64,000 nt of DNA from NCBI GenBank assembly GCA_963676655.2, contig CAXXKX010000003.1, forward strand, positions 1,736,001-1,800,000. Reading direction: 5' to 3'. How positions within the stretch are numbered: position 1 is the stretch's first letter; each line of letters begins with the position of its first letter. The notes below the pieces were generated by a model. That model made no database searches and had not been told where the DNA came from. It saw only the letters and a list, made by a program, of their open reading frames with translations. This document shows positions 1 through 8,248 of this stretch, one piece after another. Origin of the DNA: G963676655 sp963676655. Its GTDB lineage: Bacteria; Verrucomicrobiota; Lentisphaeria; Victivallales; Victivallaceae. The translations under genes and the position numbers were made by a program.

Positions 1-24
1 CTTTAGCAAAACTTTCAAAAAACA

Positions 25-99
25 TCATAACTTTCCCCCGGGCAAATATCGCAAACAGGCAATGTTCTGATATTTGTACCGGAAAACATTTATAATCAT
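25..99 (-). CDS. possible 24-codon leader ORF overlapping the start of an off-window gene
   Basis: On the minus strand an AAGGAGG box (111-117) lies 11 nt before an ATG at 97-99. That ATG opens a 24-codon frame ending in a TGA at 25-27. The stop overlaps a following ATG (26-28), which has GGGGGAAAG before it and starts MMFFESFAK before the window ends. The ATGA overlap would couple the two frames. The peptide is not recognised and may be only a leader. An in-frame ATG at 118-120 is an alternative start. The layout suggests a minus-strand transcription unit diverging from the tetR-type gene. Only these ends are visible. Confidence 0.25.
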   Translation of the reverse strand: MIINVFRYKYQNIACLRYLPGGKL

Positions 100-178
100 A
101 TAAGTTTTATCCTCCTTCATTAGTCTAATGGCTAATTCTCCTGTATAAGAAAAAAATAAGAATAAATCCTAAAAAAGA

Positions 179-206
179 TTGAAAAATCATTTTCAGATAG
201 TATAAT
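179..206 (+). promoter_or_regulatory. sigma70-type promoter of the TetR-family gene
   Basis: TTGAAA (179-184) and TATAAT (201-206) are separated by 16 nt and lie 68 nt upstream of the chosen ATG. Two dyads (216-228 and 235-245) lie just downstream, where a bound repressor would block initiation. Autoregulation is inferred. Confidence 0.6.
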
Positions 207-215
207 ATATAAAAA

Positions 216-245
216 TGACCAATAGTCACTTTTAGACTGTTAGTC
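216..245 (+). promoter_or_regulatory. paired dyads, candidate TetR operator
   Basis: TGAC-CAATA-GTCA (216-228) and GACT-GTT-AGTC (235-245) are two inverted repeats on nearly the same helix face, and both end in TAGTCA. A third TAGTC occurs at 121-125 inside ATTAGTC-TAAT-GGCTAAT, nearer the possible minus-strand gene. The position between promoter and start codon fits a TetR-family operator controlling both directions. No footprint information exists. Confidence 0.45.
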
Positions 246-273
246 ACATTTGTATAAAACGGAGAACCTGAAA

Positions 274-891
274 ATGGGAACAACTGAACGAAAAAAACGG
301 GAAAAGAAGCAACGGGCATCAGCAATTCTTGACGCCGCTGAATCAGTGTTTTTCGCGAAAGGCTTTGAAAACAGTACCATGGATGATGTGGCGGCCCAGG
401 CAGAGTTAAGCAAAGGGTGTGTATATAATTATTTTAAAAATAAGAATGAGCTATGCATCGGGATTGTGGAGCGAGGAGTCAAGCTGGCCTATCACATGAT
501 TAAAGCGGCGGTGGAAAATTGTTATGGCGGGACTCCCGAATTGATTCAGGCCGCCGCAGACGGTTTTCTGGAGTTTTCTCTGCAGCATCCTAAATATTAT
601 TGTGCGTTGCAAAGCTACAGACATCATCGCGGCGGTTGCGGTGTTGACAGCAGTTATTTGAATCTGGTGATTGAAGACAATGCGAAAGTTACAAAAATTT
701 TCGCTGATATGATTGCACAGGGACAAATCAATGGAACTTTGCGCCAGGATGTCGAACCGAAAAAGATTGCTGCTGCAATCTGGGGGGATTTTGATGGAAT
801 GCTTCCAGGCTTCCAACTTAACAGCGAAAAAGCTGCCGATTCATATTATCTGGTTGTCAGTTTGTTTGTTGATGGTCTAAAAGCAAATTGA
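274..891 (+). CDS. TetR/AcrR-family transcriptional regulator
   Basis: A 205-residue one-component repressor. Residues about 10-55 form the TetR DNA-binding domain (AILDAAESVFFAKGFENS, then a recognition helix and VYNYFKNKNEL). The rest is a helical ligand-binding domain with no recognisable ligand signature. The frame opens at a TTG at 250, but GGAG (261-264) lies 9 nt before the ATG at 274, so that start is preferred. A near-consensus promoter and two dyads precede it, suggesting autorepression. The next gene, a sulfur-handling disulfide reductase 143 bp downstream on the same strand, is a plausible target, so a persulfide or oxidant signal is possible but unproven. Confidence 0.9.
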   Translation: MGTTERKKREKKQRASAILDAAESVFFAKGFENSTMDDVAAQAELSKGCVYNYFKNKNELCIGIVERGVKLAYHMIKAAVENCYGGTPELIQAAADGFLEFSLQHPKYYCALQSYRHHRGGCGVDSSYLNLVIEDNAKVTKIFADMIAQGQINGTLRQDVEPKKIAAAIWGDFDGMLPGFQLNSEKAADSYYLVVSLFVDGLKAN

Positions 892-927
892 CGGACGCAT
901 TTAAGTTCAAAAAAGCAAATTGACGGA
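879..927 (+). repeat. 17-bp direct repeat across the tetR-type stop codon
   Basis: AAAAGCAAATTGACGGA occurs at 879-895, spanning the TGA stop of the regulator, and again at 911-927. The period is 32 bp. A small tandem duplication of the gene end is the simplest explanation. Confidence 0.7.
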
Positions 928-1034
928 TAAATGACGGGGGTTGAAAATTTAACCTTGATCATTTAATACAATACATAAAAAATTATTAAACATAAACCTA
1001 AATTCAAAAACAGTAGGAATAAGAGGAGCAAAAA

Positions 1035-3464
1035 ATGAAGATTATCGTAGTAGGCGGAGTCGCCGGTGGTGCCAGCGCTGCGGCAAAGATGGCGCGTTTG
1101 GATTGTAACGCGGAAATAGTCATGTATGAACGCGGAGAATATATTTCTTTCGCGAATTGCGGGTTGCCGTATCACATCGGGAATGTGATCAAACAGCGGG
1201 ACAGCCTGATGGTCATGACTCCGAAAAAATTTAAAGGCCGTACCGGAATTGACGCCCGTATTAAACAGGAAGTTACCCAAATTGATCCGATTAATAAACA
1301 GGTAACGGTTGCGAACCTTGAAACCGGTGAAAGTATGGTCGAGAGTTATGATAAACTGGTTCTGGCAACCGGATCAAGTCCGTTGGTGCCCTCATTACCT
1401 GGACTTGATGATCCTGATGTCATGACTTTGTGGACAATTCCTGACATGGATAAAATAAAGGCTAAAGTCGATGCCGGAATCAAACATGCGGTTGTTGTCG
1501 GCGGCGGTTTTATCGGCTTGGAAGTGGTGGAGAATCTGGTTGAGCGTGGCGTAAAAGTCACGCTGGTTGAAATGCTGCCGCAGGTGTTGCCGCCGCTCGA
1601 TCCGGAAATGGCCGGAATGCTTGAAGACGAATTGGTCGTCAAAGGTGTTCAACTTAAATTGAATAGTGCGGTGACGGGCATCTCCCGCGGCGATGACGGG
1701 CTACAAGTCGAAATCAAAGACGCTGATCCGATCAAGACAGATCTGGTAATTATGAGCGTCGGAGTTCGCCCGAACAGTCAATTGGCGGCTGAAGCCGGAC
1801 TTGAACTTGGAGAGCGTAAAGGAGTCAAAGTAAACAGTTTTCTGCAGACTTCCAACCCGGATATCTATGCGGTTGGCGACGTTATCGAGGTAACTGATCT
1901 GGTTATGGATCAGCCGGCGATGATTCCGCTGGCCGGTCCGGCGAATCGTCAGGGCCGGATTGCCGCGAATAATATTTTCGGTGCCAAAGAGGAGTACAAA
2001 GGCAGCCTCGGAACGTCAATTTGTAAAGTTTTTGAGCTTGACGCGGCTTCAACCGGCGCGAATGAGAAACGCTTGAAGCAGGCCGGCAAAGAATATTTGA
2101 AAACCTATATTGTCCCGCAATCCCACGCGTCGTACTATCCGGGCGCTCAACCAATGATTCTAAAATTGCTTTTTGAGCCAAACGGTCAGATTCTCGGAGC
2201 GCAAATCGTCGGACGTGACGGCGTGGACAAACGGATTGATATTATTGCCACGGCAATCCGCAACAATTTGACGATTGATGACCTGGCGGAACTTGAACTG
2301 GCCTATGCGCCGCCTTACGGATCAGCCAAGGACCCGGTTAATTACGCCGGATTTGTTGCAGGTAATATTATCAACGGAGTAAGTTTGCCGGTATATCCGG
2401 ACGCAATGCCGGAAAATTCATTGATTCTGGATATCCGCGAACCGGAAGAAATTACTTGCGGTGCTTTCCCGGGCGCGCTTGAAATTCCTCTAGGAACATT
2501 GCGCAATAATCTGGATAAAATTCCTAAAGACAAAATTCTTGTCACCACCTGCAAACTCGGTCTCCGCGGTTATCTGGCGGAATGCTATCTGCGCGAACAG
2601 GGCTTTGACGTTAGAAATCTCAGCGGCGGCTATATGGTCTGGAAGCTTTTCAACCGGGATGAAATCACGGTTTCCCCATCAGTCGGCGGTGCTTGTCTGC
2701 AAAGCCCGAATACTTTGGTTCCGAAAAACGAAATTCAGGCCGCGAAAGAGATTGATGCTTGCGGTCTGCAATGTCCGGGGCCGATCGTCCAGGTTAAAAA
2801 CAGCATTGACGCGATGGCGGACGGCGAAGTCTTGAAGATTACAGCCAGTGACTCAGGATTTGCCCATGATCTGCCGGCCTGGTGCTCGTCGACCGGTAAC
2901 AAACTGATTACGATAAATGAAGAAAATGGAATTATAACCGCAATGGTCAGCAAAGGAGCTGCGGAAATGACAACTGTATCAAATGATCCGGTCAAGAAAC
3001 GTACAACTATCGTTCTGTTCAGCGGAGATCTGGATAAAGCGATGGCCGCGTTTATTATCGCAACGGGCTTTGCGTCGCTCGGTCACGAAGTATCAATTTT
3101 TTGCACATTCTGGGGGCTTAATGTTCTGAGAAAAGACAATCCGCCACCGGTGAAAAAAGATTTCTTGAGCAAAATGTTCGGGATGATGATGCCGCGTGGC
3201 GCGAAAAAACTGGCTTTGTCCAAAATGCATATGATGGGTTGCGGGACCGCCATGATGAAGTATGTCATGAACTCCAAAAACGTTGACAGTCTGCCTGATT
3301 TGATCAGTAAGGCCCGTTTGATGGGAGTTAATCTGCTGGCCTGTGAAATGGCAATGAATGTCATGGGCCTGGGCAAAGAGGAATTGCTGGACGGAATAGA
3401 GTCGGTTGGCGTCGCCAATTTTGCCGCTTTGGCGGAAAAGAGCGGGCCGACCCTGTTCATCTGA
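1035..3464 (+). CDS. CoA-disulfide reductase-like flavoprotein fused to rhodanese, TusA and DsrE-type domains
   Basis: An 809-residue four-part sulfur-trafficking protein. Residues 1-450 are a pyridine-nucleotide-disulfide oxidoreductase of the CoADR/NADH oxidase class: a GGVAGG FAD loop at the N terminus, the single active cysteine C42 in SFANCGLPY, and a second dinucleotide loop VVVGGGFIGLE. Residues about 453-542 are a rhodanese domain with C506 in TTCKLGLRG. Residues about 571-645 are TusA-like with C580 in LQCPGP. Residues about 653-809 are a DsrE-type domain with a conserved-looking LLACEMAMNVMG segment. The family reduces CoA or other disulfides and persulfides with NAD(P)H, and the fused domains would relay sulfane sulfur. 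GAGGAG precedes the ATG, and a strong terminator follows. The exact substrate is not determined. Confidence 0.92.
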   Translation: MKIIVVGGVAGGASAAAKMARLDCNAEIVMYERGEYISFANCGLPYHIGNVIKQRDSLMVMTPKKFKGRTGIDARIKQEVTQIDPINKQVTVANLETGESMVESYDKLVLATGSSPLVPSLPGLDDPDVMTLWTIPDMDKIKAKVDAGIKHAVVVGGGFIGLEVVENLVERGVKVTLVEMLPQVLPPLDPEMAGMLEDELVVKGVQLKLNSAVTGISRGDDGLQVEIKDADPIKTDLVIMSVGVRPNSQLAAEAGLELGERKGVKVNSFLQTSNPDIYAVGDVIEVTDLVMDQPAMIPLAGPANRQGRIAANNIFGAKEEYKGSLGTSICKVFELDAASTGANEKRLKQAGKEYLKTYIVPQSHASYYPGAQPMILKLLFEPNGQILGAQIVGRDGVDKRIDIIATAIRNNLTIDDLAELELAYAPPYGSAKDPVNYAGFVAGNIINGVSLPVYPDAMPENSLILDIREPEEITCGAFPGALEIPLGTLRNNLDKIPKDKILVTTCKLGLRGYLAECYLREQGFDVRNLSGGYMVWKLFNRDEITVSPSVGGACLQSPNTLVPKNEIQAAKEIDACGLQCPGPIVQVKNSIDAMADGEVLKITASDSGFAHDLPAWCSSTGNKLITINEENGIITAMVSKGAAEMTTVSNDPVKKRTTIVLFSGDLDKAMAAFIIATGFASLGHEVSIFCTFWGLNVLRKDNPPPVKKDFLSKMFGMMMPRGAKKLALSKMHMMGCGTAMMKYVMNSKNVDSLPDLISKARLMGVNLLACEMAMNVMGLGKEELLDGIESVGVANFAALAEKSGPTLFI

Positions 3465-3488
3465 TCATACAACCATAAAACCTTATTC

Positions 3489-3520
3489 GCGAGAGGAATT
3501 CTTCCTCTCGCATTTTTTTT
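3489..3520 (+). terminator. rho-independent terminator
   Basis: A perfect 10-bp stem GCGAGAGGAA (3489-3498) / TTCCTCTCGC (3502-3511) with a 3-nt loop is followed by a run of eight T. It ends the CoADR-like gene. Confidence 0.92.
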
Positions 3521-3544
3521 GCAAACAAGGATTTTCAGATAGAG

Positions 3545-3690
3545 TTTAATCCGTACGACGGATAGTTTCGTGAACGTCCCGGTATGATGTTTCGCTTCAA
3601 GCCTCGCTCTTTGTGCTACGGAAGCGGGGATATAAGGTTTGGCGTAAATACCCCGGTAAATACCCCGAGGCTTGCATAGGGTATAGCCTT
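3545..3690. repeat. intergenic palindromic repeat cluster (copy 1)
   Basis: Between two convergent genes lie ATCCGT-ACG-ACGGAT (3549-3563), a CGCTTC...GAAGCG hairpin (3593-3626), and a partly degenerate TACCCCG...GCTTGC...GGGTA dyad (about 3650-3685). The first two modules recur at 40518-40570. Relatives of the first and third occur at 41296-41381. This looks like a dispersed noncoding repeat family. No transposase is nearby. Confidence 0.6.
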
Positions 3691-3707
3691 AACAGGAAGC
3701 AAAAATT

Positions 3708-4316
3708 TTATTTTTTAATGCCGTTGCGACGGCAGCGGTAAACAAAGGCCGGAGGGAAGTTTTTCCAGACTATCGGCGATAAAATAACTTCGTCAAATTC
3801 ATTTTCCAGTAACTTCCGGAAACGGTGATACGACGGCAGCATTTTGCCTTGAATATAGGCGAAAGTGGTAAAATAACCGCCATGCCGCAAAGATGCCACG
3901 GCCTGGTCGAGTATGCGCCGCTGCAGATCGCCGGAGAAAGACGCCCAGGGCAAGCCGGACACGATTAAATCCGCCTGTCCGTAATTGCGTTCTTTCAACA
4001 GCGCCGGCAATTCTTCGGCACTGGCATTAATGAACTCAGCCTCCGGCAAAGTCTCTGAAAGATGATCGCAAAGTCGTTTGCTAAGCTCAATTGCCACCAA
4101 ATGAGCTTCCGGCTTCTTGTTTTCCAGAATATAACGGGTAATCGGACCGGTCCCCGGTCCTAACTCAACTATCAGGCCTGCTTGTGAGATATTGACATCA
4201 GTAATCATCTCCCGGCATAGGGCATTGGAACTGGGCCAAACTGTTCCGACAGTAACAGGCTTGAACAAAAACTCTTTCAGCAATGCTGTTTTCAAATTAA
4301 ACTCCCAACAATACAT
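3708..4316 (-). CDS. class I SAM-dependent methyltransferase, phospholipid N-methyltransferase/KsgA-like
   Basis: About 202 residues with a Rossmann methyltransferase core: VELGPGTGPITRYIL is the SAM-binding motif I, VAIELS motif II, and ADLIVSGLPWASF the motif IV region. GLPW in place of NPPY and the short length resemble proteins annotated as phospholipid (PmtA-type) or rRNA-adenine-like methyltransferases. The substrate cannot be settled here. The ATG at 4316 has AAGG 9 nt upstream. A TTG at 4295 with GGGAG 6 nt upstream is an equally good start and would remove seven residues. The gene stands alone, convergent with the CoADR-like gene. Confidence 0.8.
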   Translation of the reverse strand: MYCWEFNLKTALLKEFLFKPVTVGTVWPSSNALCREMITDVNISQAGLIVELGPGTGPITRYILENKKPEAHLVAIELSKRLCDHLSETLPEAEFINASAEELPALLKERNYGQADLIVSGLPWASFSGDLQRRILDQAVASLRHGGYFTTFAYIQGKMLPSYHRFRKLLENEFDEVILSPIVWKNFPPAFVYRCRRNGIKK

Positions 4317-4397
4317 TGATTTCAGCCTTAATATAGCCCGGGATTATTGCTTTTTCAATGCGTGGAAAAAAGGCGATGGGTTTTTTGTCTTGTCTGC

Positions 4398-4425
4398 TTG
4401 CAGATTTCCATATAGAAGCTATATT
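4398..4425 (+). promoter_or_regulatory. possible promoter for the exported protein
   Basis: TTGCAG (4398-4403) and TATATT (4420-4425), 16 nt apart, lie about 93 nt before the ATG at 4518. The match is moderate. The rest of 4317-4517 shows nothing else. Confidence 0.3.
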
Positions 4426-4517
4426 AGTTCGCGGATAAGAGGATATCCGGGTGATTTTAAGCTAAATTGCTTATTTCAAAAGAACTGAAGATACTTTTTT
4501 GGAAAGGAAATTCATTT

Positions 4518-5117
4518 ATGAAGAAGCTGACCTCAATGATAGCTGCGGGTTGCATGCTTGTTTTTGCAGTTACTGTCTCCGCTGATAATAATATCAGAAC
4601 TAAATCAATGGTTGCCGATCCCGCTTCGAAAACAAACTCGATGACGCGCTTTGGTCATAAATCGTTGTACTATATACCCAACCTGCTGATGGATACACTG
4701 GATATCGTTGATGTGACATTTGGTATGGGCAGTCAGTTTTCAGCGGAAGTTCACCTGACCTACGGATGTCAGCTTGGCGGCTGGAATGGCGGAAATTACT
4801 TCATCGGCAAGGGCTTTAACCGGCAATTCGGTGGTGGTTACCTGAACGGTTCCAGCTTTGGTATGCTGGTTGGAGCAAATGCGAATATCGTCGGGGAAGA
4901 GTCATACGGGACCTATAAAGATTTTATTTTGACAAGCCCCGGATTTGCTCCTTTGTCCTGGAACGAGGATGCTTTCAGGGATAATGATTTGGATTATTTC
5001 GCCATAGGCGGCCGCGCTGGATGGCTTTTCAACGTTTCTTTTGATGTTCATCTTATTGAAGTGGCTGATTTGCTTTGCGGCGTGATTATGATTGATTTCA
5101 GAGAAGACGATTTTTAA
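4518..5117 (+). CDS. exported protein of unknown function
   Basis: 199 residues. The N terminus MKKLTSMIAAGCMLVFAVTVSA is a clear Sec signal peptide (positive end, hydrophobic core, VSA cleavage site). The mature part is rich in Gly, Phe and Tyr, with segments such as FGMGSQFSAEVHLTYG and GGRAGWLFNVSFDVHL that could be amphipathic strands. An outer-membrane or periplasmic beta-protein is possible. The frame is open further upstream, but GGAAAGGAAA (4501-4510) just before the ATG at 4518 and the signal peptide decide the start. No family was recognised. It sits 111 bp upstream of mgtE. Confidence 0.75.
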   Translation: MKKLTSMIAAGCMLVFAVTVSADNNIRTKSMVADPASKTNSMTRFGHKSLYYIPNLLMDTLDIVDVTFGMGSQFSAEVHLTYGCQLGGWNGGNYFIGKGFNRQFGGGYLNGSSFGMLVGANANIVGEESYGTYKDFILTSPGFAPLSWNEDAFRDNDLDYFAIGGRAGWLFNVSFDVHLIEVADLLCGVIMIDFREDDF

Positions 5118-5228
5118 TCAGCGCCCTTGAATTGCGGTAAAATTTTCCGGCTTTCTGTTGTTACGGGACTCTCTATTCCAGAGGGTTGCGTAGTTTATCT
5201 TTAACTCTCATAAAACCTGGAGCTCATA

Positions 5229-6599
5229 ATGGTTGATACTATTGATATGGAAGTACAAACCATTCGTGAACTTCTGAAAGAGAAGGCCTTCGAGCAGATC
5301 AGAAAGCACTTCGCCCAGGCCGATCCGGCTGATTTGGCTGATACCTTTGATGAACTGGACAGTGAAGAACTCGAAGAACTTTTCAAAATACTCGATAATG
5401 AAACCGCTTCTGAAATTATCGTCGAAATGGAATCAGACGAAATTGATGAAGTTGTCGAAAATTTTCCTCCTTCCAAGATCGCGGATATTATTCGCGGAAT
5501 GGCTCCTGACGATGCGGCGGACTTTTTTAATGAGCTTGATGCCCAGGATCAGACCAAGGTTCTGCACTTTCTTAAGCCCCCCGAACGTAAAGAACTTACG
5601 GATTTGACGCATTATCCGGAAGATTCGGCCGGTGGTAAGATGACCAGTGAAGTGTGCGCGGTATCCCAGGACGCAACCGTTCAGCAGACCATACACGCCA
5701 TGGCGGAAGTCGATTTTTCCGACCCGATTACCATGATTTTTGCGGTTGACCGTGAGCGTAAATTGACCGGATGTATTCATATTTCGGATTTGATCAGCAA
5801 ACCGGGAAAATCTTTGGTGCGTGATGTAATCGAACCACCCGTGACGGTTGCTCAGGTCTCTGATGATCAGATGGATGTGGCCAGAAAGTTTCAGAAATAT
5901 GACCTCTACGTAATGCCGGTTGTTGATTCAGCGAATCACTTGGTCGGCCGGATTACCGCTGACGATGTTATGGACGTTTTTGACGAGGAGGCCGCCGAAG
6001 ATATGGCTCGTATGTCCGGGGCGCCTGACATCGAATTCAAGATTGATTCACCGTTTGCGATCGTGAAACTCCGCTTGCCGTGGTTGATGATTACCCTGGT
6101 TGCCGGGACTCTGGTAAGTTTTGTGGTTCAGCAGATTGTCAGTTTGCAAAACGCGACTCAGCTGGCAGCATTCGTTCCGGTGATTCTGGCAATGGGCGGA
6201 AATACCGGAATGCAGGCATCAGCGGTAACCATTCGATCAATCGCGCTTGGTGAAATCAACTTTAAAAGCCTGTTTACTGTTTTCTTGCGTGAATTGTTGG
6301 TTGGAGCGATGATGGGTATTGTTTGTGCCTGCTTGATATCAGCCGGGGTCTGGATCAATCTGGTTTATTTTTCAGAGCATGAAGTTTCGATTTCAATAAC
6401 CAGGTTGATTCTGGTTGTTTCAGGTTCGATGTTTGTGGCAATGTCATTCGCCGCCCTTTCAGGGACCATAATGCCGATCATGCTTAATCGTTTGGAGATC
6501 GACCCCGCGGTAGCGTCCGGTCCATTCGTGACAACGGGCAACGATTTGTCTGCGTCCCTCATCTACCTGGGAATGTGTACATTATTGCTGAGTATATGA
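5229..6599 (+). CDS. mgtE: magnesium transporter MgtE
   Basis: 456 residues, the usual MgtE length. An acidic helical N domain with superhelical repeats (LADTFDELDSEELEELF, IIRGMAPDDAADFFNEL) covers about 1-130. A CBS pair covers about 135-255. A five-helix membrane domain covers about 280-456. The MgtE signatures GGNTGMQASAVTIRSIALGE and DPAVASGPFVTTGNDLSAS line the ion path. The family is a gated inner-membrane Mg2+ channel whose cytoplasmic domains close at high Mg2+. The ATG follows a GGAGCTC box. No M-box riboswitch fits in the 111-bp leader. The glycosyltransferase gene starts 17 bp downstream. Confidence 0.97.
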   Translation: MVDTIDMEVQTIRELLKEKAFEQIRKHFAQADPADLADTFDELDSEELEELFKILDNETASEIIVEMESDEIDEVVENFPPSKIADIIRGMAPDDAADFFNELDAQDQTKVLHFLKPPERKELTDLTHYPEDSAGGKMTSEVCAVSQDATVQQTIHAMAEVDFSDPITMIFAVDRERKLTGCIHISDLISKPGKSLVRDVIEPPVTVAQVSDDQMDVARKFQKYDLYVMPVVDSANHLVGRITADDVMDVFDEEAAEDMARMSGAPDIEFKIDSPFAIVKLRLPWLMITLVAGTLVSFVVQQIVSLQNATQLAAFVPVILAMGGNTGMQASAVTIRSIALGEINFKSLFTVFLRELLVGAMMGIVCACLISAGVWINLVYFSEHEVSISITRLILVVSGSMFVAMSFAALSGTIMPIMLNRLEIDPAVASGPFVTTGNDLSASLIYLGMCTLLLSI

Positions 6600-6616
6600 T
6601 CATGGAGATTCGATAG

Positions 6617-8248
6617 ATGGCAATATATACCGAAAAAGAACTCAAGCCGCATTTGGCGGTTCTTTTTTTAGTGGCGTGTTTCTTTTTTCTCTTTTCGATG
6701 CTGCAGATTGGTGATCGGGAACTATACTGGAACGAGGGTTTGCACGCAGTGATTGCCCAGGAAATCTCTTTCCAAAAATCCACCTGTACTGCCCACGGAG
6801 TTATCTCTCTCCAGGAATTCCCTCTGTTTCATTTAATCGCCGGAGGATTGATCAAATGCGGGATTCCTGTTGTTTTGTCTCTGCGGCTTATTTCCATATC
6901 GTGTCTGTTTCTGTTAGCTGTTGTTGTTGGATTTGCCGCTTCAAGACAGCACGGATTCCGGGCCGGGATTGTCTCTTCGGCTGTGATGATAAGTACCATT
7001 TCCGTCTTGGAAAAGAGTCTGGAAGGCTATCCCAATACCATGATGATGTTACTGGTGATGTCCGGCTGGCTGATCTGGTTTTACTTCGGTGCCGGCGGCG
7101 GCGGCTGGAGCCGGGCCTGGATTTTTGCTTTTTTGTTTTGCGGGCTGGCGTTTTATGCGGCCGGATTCGGAGCTGTGATCATTTTTATAACGCCTTTGAT
7201 CTTCATGCGGCGTCCGCTGACGATCTGGAGTAAATTGCGTCGCCGCGGCTTTGCGATAGGGTTATTAATCTTTTTCAGCTTCCTTTTATTATGGGCGGTG
7301 CCGGTGATTACCAGCGATGCCAGGGTTTTGCCGCTTGACTGGCCTTCCAGTTGGCAAAAATACTTTGAGCACCTGCTGTTGTTTCCGTTTGGCGTCATTT
7401 TCAGACTTCTTCCGTGGTCGATTTTTATGTGGGCGCCGTTCTGTGTCGGTCTGCATCCATTGGACCCGCACCCCATTTTCAGTCGTTTTTTAAGGACTAT
7501 CTTCTTTTCGCTGTTCTTTTTGTTATGGTTGAGTCCGTTTTCCGCTCCGCGTGATATTTCTCTACTGGTTCCGCCGGCGGCGATTCTGACCGGAATATAC
7601 TACTGGATTGTTATCCGGCGCTATGGCGGGCATATTTTCAACCTGCTCTATCCATTCAACTGGATGGCGATCGGCTGCGGCTGTGTCGTGCTTGGTTTTT
7701 ATTTAATGCCGACGGAATGGTGGAGCCCGATCTTCAGTGTGGCCAAAGGTATCGGCTTCAAAGAACAACCTTATTATTTCTGGAGCGGGATCACCAGGGG
7801 CGGCCTGGTGTGTGTTATCGGAATCTTTCTGGTTCTCTCCCGTAAAGGAGTTTTGCCGATATGGCAGCATATATGCCTGTTGGCCTGTGTCGGAATGATG
7901 TTTTTCTGGTCGACGATCCATCCATACAAAGCTCAAGGGGATTTTCAGCGTAATCTTGGAGAACAGGTTAAAAATGTCCTGAAAGGCAAGCCCAGTTCAA
8001 AAATGATTTATAAATTCAAAATAACCGGGCTATACAGCGCCATGCACTATGCCGATGTCAAGGTCCAGAAAATATATTCTCTGGATGAATTGCCCAAAGA
8101 GGTAAAATTTGTCTATCTACTGTCTACTGATTATCCGGTGGACCATCCCCAGCGGAAGTGGACTGAGCTGTACAACGATAAAGACAACTTCAAGGAAAAG
8201 GTCAGCCTGTTCCAGGGAGAATTGAAAGATGACTCCTATCAGGACTGA
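6617..8248 (+). CDS. ArnT/GT39-like integral membrane glycosyltransferase
   Basis: 543 residues with about ten hydrophobic segments and a polar C-terminal tail of about 110 residues. After the first membrane helix comes RELYWNEGLHAVIAQEI, resembling the first periplasmic loop of ArnT/PMT enzymes (usually DE.RYAE.A..M), where the acidic residue is catalytic. Such enzymes move a sugar from a polyprenyl-phosphate donor to a lipid or protein acceptor at the outer face of the inner membrane. The acceptor is unknown. GGAG (6604-6607) precedes the ATG. The last 20 bases overlap rlmN, so mgtE, this gene and rlmN are probably cotranscribed. Confidence 0.75.
   Translation: MAIYTEKELKPHLAVLFLVACFFFLFSMLQIGDRELYWNEGLHAVIAQEISFQKSTCTAHGVISLQEFPLFHLIAGGLIKCGIPVVLSLRLISISCLFLLAVVVGFAASRQHGFRAGIVSSAVMISTISVLEKSLEGYPNTMMMLLVMSGWLIWFYFGAGGGGWSRAWIFAFLFCGLAFYAAGFGAVIIFITPLIFMRRPLTIWSKLRRRGFAIGLLIFFSFLLLWAVPVITSDARVLPLDWPSSWQKYFEHLLLFPFGVIFRLLPWSIFMWAPFCVGLHPLDPHPIFSRFLRTIFFSLFFLLWLSPFSAPRDISLLVPPAAILTGIYYWIVIRRYGGHIFNLLYPFNWMAIGCGCVVLGFYLMPTEWWSPIFSVAKGIGFKEQPYYFWSGITRGGLVCVIGIFLVLSRKGVLPIWQHICLLACVGMMFFWSTIHPYKAQGDFQRNLGEQVKNVLKGKPSSKMIYKFKITGLYSAMHYADVKVQKIYSLDELPKEVKFVYLLSTDYPVDHPQRKWTELYNDKDNFKEKVSLFQGELKDDSYQD

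Noticed and set aside
5118..5228. Mg2+ riboswitch (M-box) upstream of mgtE
   Set aside because: The leader is only 111 bp and shows none of the expected conserved helices.
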